Assembly: GCA_013289825.1 (NCBI GenBank)
Contig: JABCZF010000030.1
Location: 1 to 46,586 of the forward strand
Length of the DNA: 46,586 nt
Origin: Acidobacteriota bacterium
GTDB taxonomy: Bacteria > Acidobacteriota > Terriglobia > Acidiferrales > UBA7541
Direction of reading: 5' to 3'
Shown here piece by piece: positions 1 through 7,117 of this stretch (positions are counted from its first letter, which is position 1; each line of letters opens with the position of its first letter). The translations under genes and the position numbers were made by a program. The notes beneath the pieces were generated by a model that saw only the letters and a program-made list of their open reading frames with translations, did not search any database and was not told the DNA's origin.

Positions 1-1466
1 GCACCGGCGTCTGGATGTGTGCCCTCTGGCGGTTGCGCGGCCGCTTTAACGGGATCGCCCGCCGCAGCGGTTAAGCTCGGACACGCGGTGACGTTCGCGC
101 CACTGCCTTCGGAGCCGCCTTGATAGACAATCCGGTAGATCCGTCCGCGTATATCGTCGGAAACGTAGAGCGAACCGTCCGGTCCTACCGCCAAGCCACT
201 AGGACGATGTGCGGCTCTGGCCGGCGATTTCACCGCCCCCGCGAAACCATCCGCAAATATTTCGCACTGGCCGGCTGCGTGGTCCCCTGCGAGTGGCTGA
301 AAAACCACGTTGTAGCCATCTTGCGCATAGGGCGCCCGGTCCCATGACCCGTGGAAGGCTATGAACACGCCGTCACGGTAGCGCGCCGGAAATTGTTTCT
401 GGTCGTAACGCACCATGGCATTAGGAGCCCAATGGGCGGGAAATGCCGCAACCGGAGCAATCTTGTTCGCGCATACCCCGATCCTTTTGCCGCCGTCGCC
501 GCCGAATTCCGGCGCCAGGACCAGTTTTTGCGCGAACGCGTCGTAGTAGCACTCCGGCCAGCCGTAATCCCCCTTGGCCTTCAGAAGCAACAACTCTTCG
601 GCTGGCAGCGTCGCCTCCTGGTCGGGTTTATACAGGTCGGGCCAATTCGCGTGCAGCTGGTCCCGTCCGTGTTGGGTCGCAAAGAGTCGCCCGCTTGCGT
701 CGGTGGCAAAACCCTCCGCGTTGCGGATTCCCGTCGCGAAGCGCTGTGCCGTTGAAAAGCTTTGGTTGGTCTTATTCGCGTCATAGAGCCAGATGCCGCC
801 ACGGGTCTCAAGTTCCGTGCAGGGGTCCACGCCGGGCGATTTTAGTGTCCGATTTTTCAGCTGGCAGGAATTGGTCGCCGTGGCGACATCGACGTACATC
901 GATCCTTCGGCATTTATGATGAACGGATGCATCGGATGGTCGCCGCCCAGAGGCAATCCGGCGACGATGGTGTCGGCAGAGCCACTCGGGACGGCGGAGC
1001 CGGCGGGCAACGAATAGCGTACGATTCGATCATTGATCTCGGCGTAGATCGATCCCTGGTACATGCCGATGCCGGTTCCGCCGGCTCCGCCAGTTTGCAC
1101 GGTTTCGCCAAAGCGTTCAGTCACATCGGCCTTTCCCGCATCACTCTTGTCTTGCAGAGCGACGAGGAAACCGCCGGCATGGGGAGTGTCGTTGCCGTAG
1201 TACCTGCCGGACCACGTGTTGACGTAAAGAACGCCGCTCGGCGCAACGACCATATGGCGGGCGTGACCGATGTCATCAGCGAAGACCGTTGCGCAGAAAC
1301 CAGCCGGTAACTTCAAGCCGCTGTCATCGTTCGGGCATGCTTCGCGCTTGGCTTCTGCGGTCGGATTGTGTGGATTGTGAGCCGGCGCCCATGAACTACC
1401 CCAGCACGCTGCGGCGATGGGGAGGAGGGCAAACAACAGAGTTTTATTTTTTATGTTATTGCGCAT
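1..1466 (-). CDS. PQQ-dependent sugar (L-sorbosone type) dehydrogenase, partial
   Basis: The reverse strand is open from an ATG at 1466 to the window edge (488 codons), so the C-terminus is missing. An AGGA lies about 8 nt before the start. The N-terminus is a signal peptide (MRNNIKNKTLLFALLPIAAA), so the product is exported. The body reads as a soluble-glucose/sorbosone-dehydrogenase beta-propeller: KLPAGFCATVFADDIGHAR near the start, a GDYGWPECYYD block, and the closing RPSGLAVGPDGSLYVSDD blade followed by GRIYRI. Known members oxidise sugars or aldoses in the periplasm with PQQ. After the last blade the protein continues with a Pro/Ala-rich linker, which often precedes a cytochrome c domain; that domain would lie outside the window and is inference. 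The family call is firm, the substrate is not. Confidence 0.85.
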   Translation of the reverse strand, partial: MRNNIKNKTLLFALLPIAAACWGSSWAPAHNPHNPTAEAKREACPNDDSGLKLPAGFCATVFADDIGHARHMVVAPSGVLYVNTWSGRYYGNDTPHAGGFLVALQDKSDAGKADVTERFGETVQTGGAGGTGIGMYQGSIYAEINDRIVRYSLPAGSAVPSGSADTIVAGLPLGGDHPMHPFIINAEGSMYVDVATATNSCQLKNRTLKSPGVDPCTELETRGGIWLYDANKTNQSFSTAQRFATGIRNAEGFATDASGRLFATQHGRDQLHANWPDLYKPDQEATLPAEELLLLKAKGDYGWPECYYDAFAQKLVLAPEFGGDGGKRIGVCANKIAPVAAFPAHWAPNAMVRYDQKQFPARYRDGVFIAFHGSWDRAPYAQDGYNVVFQPLAGDHAAGQCEIFADGFAGAVKSPARAAHRPSGLAVGPDGSLYVSDDIRGRIYRIVYQGGSEGSGANVTACPSLTAAAGDPVKAAAQPPEGTHPDAG

Positions 1467-1758
1467 CGTGTAGGTCCTTTCCAAACCATTCGTCGTCCGT
1501 ACGAGAGGCTCCTTCTTGGGGACAACATTCTAATGGATAAGTCCTGATAACGTGTTACCGGACAGGTGTCTGCAATTCGAGATTGCCATGGATTTTGCTT
1601 CAATACCCGCAGCCGTTCGGAGCGGGCGCTGCCGGCACCCCGAAAGACTTGATCAGAAGGGGAGCTTACGCACCAGTGATGCCACCGAGCGAAGCACCCC
1701 GCGGGAACAGGCGCAGCATGCCGTGCGCGGCGGCTGATCCTTCGCGGGTTCGACGTTT

Positions 1759-3897
1759 TTAGTGCCCGGACTCTTGCAAACCGCGGTACTTCATCATTGG
1801 CTCGACGCTTGGGTCTTTGCCGCGCCAGGCTGCATACATCTTTGCCAAGTCCTCGGTGTTGCCGCGCGACAGCACCATCTGCCGGAAGCGGTCGCCATTG
1901 GCGCGCGTCAGACCGCCGTGCTCTTCAAACCATTGGTAGGCGTCGTCATCGAGCATCTCCGACCACAGATAGGCGTAGTAGCCAGCAGAGTAGCCGCTGT
2001 CCCAAATATGGCTGAAATAGCTGGAGTGGTAGCGGGGTGGCACGGCGCCGAGCAGCAGATGAGTTTTCTCTAGCGCCTGTTTCTCGAACGCATCCGGCTG
2101 CTGCATAGCTGCGCTGGCGGGCAGTGTGTGCCACTGCATGTCGAGCTCCGCGGCGGCCACCAACTCCGTGAGCTTGTATCCCTGGTTGAAGTTCGCGGCT
2201 TTCTTGATCTTGGCTACCAACTCGGCCGGCATAGACACGCCTGTCTTGTAATGTTTGGCATAATGCGTGAAGACAGCGGGATAGAGAGCCCAGTGCTCGT
2301 TGAATTGTGAAGGGAACTCCACGAAGTCCCGAGCAGTTGCAGCGCCCGACAGGTCCGGATATACGGTGTTCGCGAACATGCCATTCAGGGCATGGCCAAA
2401 CTCGTGGAACATGGTCGTGACATCGGTAAAGCTGATGAGCGCCGGCTCTCCTGGCGCCGGCTTCGGAAGGTTGGCGACGTTGAAGACCACCGGCAGAGTT
2501 CCCAGAAGCTTTGACTGACCCACGAAGTTGCTCATCCACGCGCCACCATTTTTGTTGTCGCGCTTGAAGTAGTCGCAATAAAAAAGCGCCAGCGGCTTGC
2601 CGTCTGCCTCCGAGACTTCGAAGACACGCACATCCGGGTGGTAGACCGGGATGTCCTTTCGTTCTTTGAATGTGATTCCGTAGAGCTGATTGGCGGCGTA
2701 GAACACGCCGTTTTCGAGCACATTGTTCAATTCGAAGTACGGCTTGACCTCCGCGTCATTCAAATCGTACTTCGCTTTGCGCACCTGTTCGGAGTAGAAG
2801 TCCCAGTCCCAGGGCTGGAGAGTGAAGCCACCCTTCTGGGCGTCAATCACGTCCTGGATATCTTTTGCCTCGTTGGCCGCTTTGGCGGTGGCACCCGGCA
2901 CCAGGGCGTCCATGAACTTCAAGGCCGCCTCAGGTGTTTTGGCCATCTGGTCTCCCAGCTTCCAAGCGGCGTGGTTGGGATAGCCGAGAAGTTGCGCTCG
3001 CCGCGCACGGAGTTGTGCCAGATGCGCAATGTCATCGCGCGTGTCGTTGGCATTGCCGCGCTCGGCTCGGTTCCAGGATTTCTCAAAGAGGGCTTCGCGG
3101 GTTGCCCGGACGCTCAGAGAAGCCAGATCTGGCTGCTGCGTGGTGTTCTGAAGCGGAAGCACATAGCCTTCCTGCTTGCGGCTCTCGGCAGTCTGGGCGG
3201 CTGCGGCAATCTGTGCCTCGCTCATTCCGGCAAGCGCACTCCTGTCCGAAGTCACGTAGGCTCCGTCCTTCGTAGCGGCCAGCAGTTTGGTGGAAAAGGC
3301 GGTCGAGAGCGTCGAGATTTCCTCGTTCAGCCTCTTCAATTCGGTCTTGTCGGCGTCCGAGAGGGTTGCGCCAGAGCGGACGAACCTATCGTAAGTGACA
3401 TCGAGCAGCCGAAGGGATTCCGGATCGAGATTGAGCGACTCGCGCTGCTTGTAGACGGCAGCAACACGACCAAAAAGTCTCGCGTTGAGGTAGATGGCAT
3501 CGTGGTGCGCCGCCAGCTTAGGGGCTTCTGCGGTCCGCACTTTCTGCAACACGGGATTGGTATTCGCCTGGACGACCCCGAAGAAAGCGGCCGTCGCTCG
3601 GTGAAGGACCTGCCCCGTCTTCTCCATGGCCACCAGCACATTCTCAAAGGTGGGCGCTGCCGGATTGTCCGCGATCGCCTGTACCTCCGGGAGTTCTTCG
3701 GCCATGCCCGCTTCGATAGCCGGCTGATAGTCCTCATCCTTGATTCTGTCGAAAGGAGGAGCATGGAACGGCAACGTACTCGCCGCATAAAACGGGTTCG
3801 TCGGGCCGAAGTGCACGTCGGCGGCAGGTGCAGGCGTGAAAATGGCACCTAGTGCAATCGCAGCAGACATACTCAAAGCAGTTATATGTTTCAGCAT
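1759..3897 (-). CDS. dcp: M3 family metallopeptidase, peptidyl-dipeptidase Dcp-like, secreted
   Basis: Protein of 712 residues. The zinc site HEFGH lies at residues 498-502 in the context TTMFHEFGHALNG, typical of M3 (thimet oligopeptidase/Dcp) enzymes, which cut oligopeptides; Dcp removes C-terminal dipeptides. E. coli Dcp is about 680 residues, so this copy is full length. An open frame extends 14 codons further upstream, but I chose the ATG at 3897 because GGAGAA sits 7 nt before it and the protein then begins with a signal peptide (MLKHITALSMSAAIALGAIF, cut near PAPAA). Periplasmic action on peptides is therefore likely. It is transcribed leftward and alone. A promoter-like TTGTGG-18-TACAAT lies at 3941-3970. 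Substrate preference (dipeptidyl release against oligopeptidase) cannot be told from sequence alone. Confidence 0.93.
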   Translation of the reverse strand: MLKHITALSMSAAIALGAIFTPAPAADVHFGPTNPFYAASTLPFHAPPFDRIKDEDYQPAIEAGMAEELPEVQAIADNPAAPTFENVLVAMEKTGQVLHRATAAFFGVVQANTNPVLQKVRTAEAPKLAAHHDAIYLNARLFGRVAAVYKQRESLNLDPESLRLLDVTYDRFVRSGATLSDADKTELKRLNEEISTLSTAFSTKLLAATKDGAYVTSDRSALAGMSEAQIAAAAQTAESRKQEGYVLPLQNTTQQPDLASLSVRATREALFEKSWNRAERGNANDTRDDIAHLAQLRARRAQLLGYPNHAAWKLGDQMAKTPEAALKFMDALVPGATAKAANEAKDIQDVIDAQKGGFTLQPWDWDFYSEQVRKAKYDLNDAEVKPYFELNNVLENGVFYAANQLYGITFKERKDIPVYHPDVRVFEVSEADGKPLALFYCDYFKRDNKNGGAWMSNFVGQSKLLGTLPVVFNVANLPKPAPGEPALISFTDVTTMFHEFGHALNGMFANTVYPDLSGAATARDFVEFPSQFNEHWALYPAVFTHYAKHYKTGVSMPAELVAKIKKAANFNQGYKLTELVAAAELDMQWHTLPASAAMQQPDAFEKQALEKTHLLLGAVPPRYHSSYFSHIWDSGYSAGYYAYLWSEMLDDDAYQWFEEHGGLTRANGDRFRQMVLSRGNTEDLAKMYAAWRGKDPSVEPMMKYRGLQESGH

Positions 3898-3940
3898 AAT
3901 CTTCTCCGGACCGCGGACCGGAAGCCCACGCCCGCCCATG

Positions 3941-3970
3941 ATTGTAAGAGAATTCCCGCTTCTGCCACAA
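3941..3970 (-). promoter_or_regulatory. Candidate sigma70-type promoter of the M3 peptidase gene
   Basis: Reading leftward, TTGTGG (3970-3965) is separated by 18 nt from TACAAT (3946-3941). The -10 matches the consensus at 5 of 6 bases and the -35 at 4 of 6. Transcription would begin near 3934, leaving a leader of about 37 nt with a GGAG before the ATG at 3897. This is a by-eye call. Confidence 0.4.
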
Positions 3971-4712
3971 GAATTCGCGTCCTCGCAGCTTGCTCAAGTG
4001 CAAAGCAAATCTTGACGGTGTGCCGTTTTTGCCTCGCCGTTGTGGGCACCCATCTCGATGTTTCTGCGAAAGATCCCGTAGGTCCCGGTCGTGTCGGCTG
4101 CGGCACAGGCTACGTGGCAGGCGGATTCCACAATTGAAGGAAGCGCTTGAAGACGGTGGTCCGATCCGAAAGCAAACGAAGGTATACAAACGCCGAGCCA
4201 CCAAGTCCAAGGAGAGATTCCTGTACTTGTCTGGGCGGCCCTTAGCGCGCTGTTCCTCGCCGCCCGATAGTTGTATATTCAGCGAACACAAAATGCCGTC
4301 CGGGACTGAGGCTAATTCCTGGGGTTCGTCCGTTGGCCAGGATGACAAAGGCGCAACTTTGGCTGTCGCCTGACGAAGCTCATGCGGCGAGCGCCCGCGG
4401 AGCTTCTTCGTTTCTAAAAAAGAGTGAACCGGATTTCAGGCGCAAACTCGCCAGGCCGGCGGCTGCGAAAAATTCTTGGCGAGGTTACCTTTTTGGTTTC
4501 CTTCCCGAAGATTCCCGGTAGGGTGGCGCGTAGCGGCTACGGTTAGGCGCGTTATAAGCTGTATAGGCTCATCAGTCCGTAGCCGCGCAAAGGGGATTAA
4601 AGCGATTGCAGGGATTGCTTCTAGGGGGTTTCTTGAGTTCGGGGTTTTACTCCAGGTCTCCCAGCCAAACTTTTTTGCGCGCGCCATTAACACTCCGCCA
4701 AATGAGGTTGCC
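3971..4712. other. Long non-coding stretch between the M3 peptidase and gluconokinase
   Basis: About 740 bp between divergently oriented genes. Open frames here give Arg/Ser/Cys-rich translations with no recognisable domain and no convincing ribosome binding site. I see no tRNA, riboswitch or repeat. It must hold the promoter of the gluconokinase gene, but I cannot point to a convincing one. Confidence 0.5.
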
Positions 4713-5198
4713 ATGATCGTGATCGTCATGGGCACGACCGGCTCCGGCAAAACTACTATCGGCAGCTTGCTGGCGAAACGCACGGGGTGGGAGTTTGTGG
4801 ACGCCGACGATTTTCATCCTCCGTCGAACGTTGAGAAAATGAAACACGGCATACCCTTGACCGATGCGGATCGCGAGCCGTGGCTGAAAGCTCTACACGA
4901 CAAAATTGTCGAGTGGACGGCCGAAGAACGCAGTGTTGTGCTGGCCTGTTCGGCGCTAAAAGAGAGCTATCGCGATGAGCTTCGCGCCAGCTCGGACGTG
5001 AGATTCGTGTATTTGAAGGGCAGCTATCAGTTGTTTCGAGAGAGAGTGCTTGCGCGAAGAGGGCACTTCGCCAAGCAGGATTTGCTGGCCAGCCAGTTCG
5101 CGACTCTCGAAGAGCCGACGGATGCCATCATCGTGGATGCCGCATCCTCTCCAGAACAGATTGTTTCCGAAGTGCGCGGGAAACTGGGGTCTGTCTAG
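4713..5198 (+). CDS. gntK: Gluconokinase
   Basis: Protein of 161 residues, the usual size for the small GntK family. It phosphorylates D-gluconate to 6-phosphogluconate with ATP in the cytoplasm. The P-loop GTTGSGKT is at residues 7-14, followed by the family's FVDADDFHPPSNVEKM substrate block, the LACSALKESYRD block, and the FVYLKGSYQLFRERVLARRG region. The start is the ATG at 4713 with GAGG 7 nt upstream; the frame is open further upstream but those codons look non-coding. It is convergent with the HtrA gene, 27 nt away. A sugar-oxidising PQQ dehydrogenase is 3 kb to the left, so a sugar-acid route is conceivable, though the genes are not an operon. Confidence 0.95.
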   Translation: MIVIVMGTTGSGKTTIGSLLAKRTGWEFVDADDFHPPSNVEKMKHGIPLTDADREPWLKALHDKIVEWTAEERSVVLACSALKESYRDELRASSDVRFVYLKGSYQLFRERVLARRGHFAKQDLLASQFATLEEPTDAIIVDAASSPEQIVSEVRGKLGSV

Positions 5199-5225
5199 AC
5201 ACTTTTTCTGCTGCGTGCACTCCCG

Positions 5226-6845
5226 CTAGTCCAGTGTGAACGCCAGGTACATCAGTTTCTGATCGCGTTGAATTTGCAGTACCACCGCGGCGCCCGGCGG
5301 CAAGTTCTTTAATGCATTGCGCAAACGGTCCAGCGTAGTAATGGGCTCGCCGTTTAGCGTACGAATCACGTCGCCTGTCGTTAGCGGCACTTCCGCTGTG
5401 GCTCCCGCCGCCCGCGCCGCCACGATGATTCCAAAGGGATCGCGCAGTTCCGGCAGCATGGCCGCAATTCTCTTGTCAATTTCCACTACCAGAATTCCAA
5501 GCGTCGGAACCAGACTTTTCTCAGGGTCCGCCAAAGCAGTGATCTGGTCCATGTCCTTGGGCGGTTCCATGAGCGCCACATCGAAACCCAGCCGCAGGGT
5601 CCCCCGCAGCACATCCAAGTGCACTTGGTCCCCGCTCTCGCGAGACATGAGATGAAAAGACACATACGGGACGCTGCCCGCCGCTTTGCCGTCGATGGCC
5701 AGAAGCACGTCTCCGATACGCAACCCCGCGGCCTCTGAAGGCCCTCCCGGCAGAACGTCCGAAATCACGACGCCGAAGTTGCGCGGAAGCTTCAGCCCGT
5801 CCGCCAAGGGCTGCGTTATTGTTTGAACGCTGATCCCAATCTCCGGCCGGTGCAGGTGGCCAAACTTGCGCAACTGCTGGTAAGCGATGTTCACAACGCT
5901 GCAAGGAATCGCAAACCCAAGTCCCTCGTTTCCACCGGATTGCGACAGTATAAAGGTATCCACGCCGACGACTTCACCGTCTACATTCACCAGCGGCCCG
6001 CCGGAATTGCCCGGATTGATGGGCGCGTCCGTCTGGATATAGACCATTGTCGAGTCGGGATCGGTCTGCCGTGCAACCGCCGAAATAATCCCATGCGTCA
6101 CTGTATTCCGCAGGCCTTCCGGGCTTCCGAAAGCAAACACCGATTCGCCTTGGCGAAGGTTCCGGTAGCTTGCAAGCTTCAGGGCGCGAAGACCTGCAAC
6201 ATCCACCTTGAGCAGCGCAAGATCAATTTCGTTGGTGACGCCGATAATTCGCGCCGGAACCAGACTTGTTTTTGCGGATAACACCGCATCCGCGAAATCG
6301 TCTGAATTGGAGCTCGAGAGCACCACCTGCACGCGCTGCGCGCCCTTCACCACATGCGCGTTCGTAACAATGTATCCGCTCGAATCAATGACGAATCCCG
6401 AACCGATGGCCCGTTGCCGGCCAATGACCACACCTGTGTTCCCGTGCTCGCTCTCCTCGATTTGACCATACCCTGACACCAGAATCTGCACCACGCTTGG
6501 CGACACCTTCCGGATCAGTTCACCCATCGATTGATCCATCTTGCGGAGTTCTTCCGTCGAACGCCCCTGCGCTTGGGTGCGGCCGGGCGAAAAGCAAAGG
6601 TAAAGCAAGGCGGCCGTCGCAGAAAGAATTCGCCGCACCCGTCGATACCATTCGCTCCGTAACACCGCTTGCGACTCGACCATACGCTCTGGTTCCTCGA
6701 ATTCTCGCTCTTTAGATGGATGCTCTGGGAGCGTCCTCAGAGTGCCGGTCCTGACTGGATCAAACGCGGCCTCACACGCTGCATCATTCTTTCGTCTCTC
6801 TGAGTTTTCCGAATTAGGTCTGAGGTCAGACTTTTCTTCGCTCAT
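5226..6845 (-). CDS. HtrA/DegP-type S1C serine protease with two PDZ domains
   Basis: Protein of 539 residues. After a hydrophilic, charged N-terminal region of about 65 residues comes one hydrophobic segment (about 73-86, SATAALLYLCF), which would anchor or export the protease to the envelope. The trypsin-like domain has the triad His164 (VTNAHVV), Asp208 (EIDLALL) and Ser281 (PGNSGGPL). Two PDZ domains follow, about 328-425 and 440-530. HtrA proteases degrade or refold damaged envelope proteins. The ATG at 6845 is preferred over one 21 nt upstream because GAGG lies 6 nt before it. The long cytoplasmic N-terminal extension is unusual compared with DegP and DegS. The gene is divergent from the glucan operon. 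Confidence 0.93.
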   Translation of the reverse strand: MSEEKSDLRPNSENSERRKNDAACEAAFDPVRTGTLRTLPEHPSKEREFEEPERMVESQAVLRSEWYRRVRRILSATAALLYLCFSPGRTQAQGRSTEELRKMDQSMGELIRKVSPSVVQILVSGYGQIEESEHGNTGVVIGRQRAIGSGFVIDSSGYIVTNAHVVKGAQRVQVVLSSSNSDDFADAVLSAKTSLVPARIIGVTNEIDLALLKVDVAGLRALKLASYRNLRQGESVFAFGSPEGLRNTVTHGIISAVARQTDPDSTMVYIQTDAPINPGNSGGPLVNVDGEVVGVDTFILSQSGGNEGLGFAIPCSVVNIAYQQLRKFGHLHRPEIGISVQTITQPLADGLKLPRNFGVVISDVLPGGPSEAAGLRIGDVLLAIDGKAAGSVPYVSFHLMSRESGDQVHLDVLRGTLRLGFDVALMEPPKDMDQITALADPEKSLVPTLGILVVEIDKRIAAMLPELRDPFGIIVAARAAGATAEVPLTTGDVIRTLNGEPITTLDRLRNALKNLPPGAAVVLQIQRDQKLMYLAFTLD

Positions 6846-6924
6846 GTTTGCCTCGGCAATTCGCATTCGATTCAGCAGGTCGTGAGCCTAGCAGACCCGT
6901 CGGTTCACTGGATAGTACGCCTGC

Positions 6925-6942
6925 CGCTGCCGAGCGGCAGCG
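6925..6942. repeat. Short inverted repeat in the htrA/glucosidase divergent region
   Basis: CGCTGCC and GGCAGCG flank a GAGC loop, a perfect 7-bp stem. It lies about 80 bp upstream of the protease start. It could be a regulator site or part of the leader; function unknown. Confidence 0.35.
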
Positions 6943-7008
6943 AGAAAATTGCGTGCGACAATACGAAACCTGGAGCATCTCATCTTCGGGAGACGTGCCC
7001 CTTTCTTT

Positions 7009-7034
7009 GAGCGGTGCCCGAACGGGCACCGCTC
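7009..7034. repeat. Perfect palindrome upstream of the glucan operon
   Basis: GAGCGGTGCCCG and CGGGCACCGCTC are exact reverse complements separated by AA, giving 12-bp arms. It ends 23 bp before the candidate -35 of the glucosidase gene. It could be an operator, or a dispersed intergenic palindrome like those at 12431 and 45308. The preceding TTTCTTTGA also precedes the 12431 hairpin. Confidence 0.6.
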
Positions 7035-7057
7035 GAGCACCGGTCGCGTAATCGAGA

Positions 7058-7087
7058 TTCACAAAAGATGCGACCATAAACCATAAT
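7058..7087 (+). promoter_or_regulatory. Candidate sigma70-type promoter of the glucan operon
   Basis: TTCACA (7058-7063), 18 nt, CATAAT (7082-7087); both hexamers match consensus at 5 of 6 bases. Transcription would start near 7094, giving a leader of about 24 nt with GAGGGG ahead of the ATG at 7118. Confidence 0.5.
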
Positions 7088-7117
7088 TCAAGGGCATCAA
7101 TTGAGGGGCTCCAAACC

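Noticed and set aside
2638..3852. A 404-codon plus-strand frame opposite the M3 peptidase
   Set aside because: Antisense to the HEFGH-bearing peptidase; no recognisable protein features.
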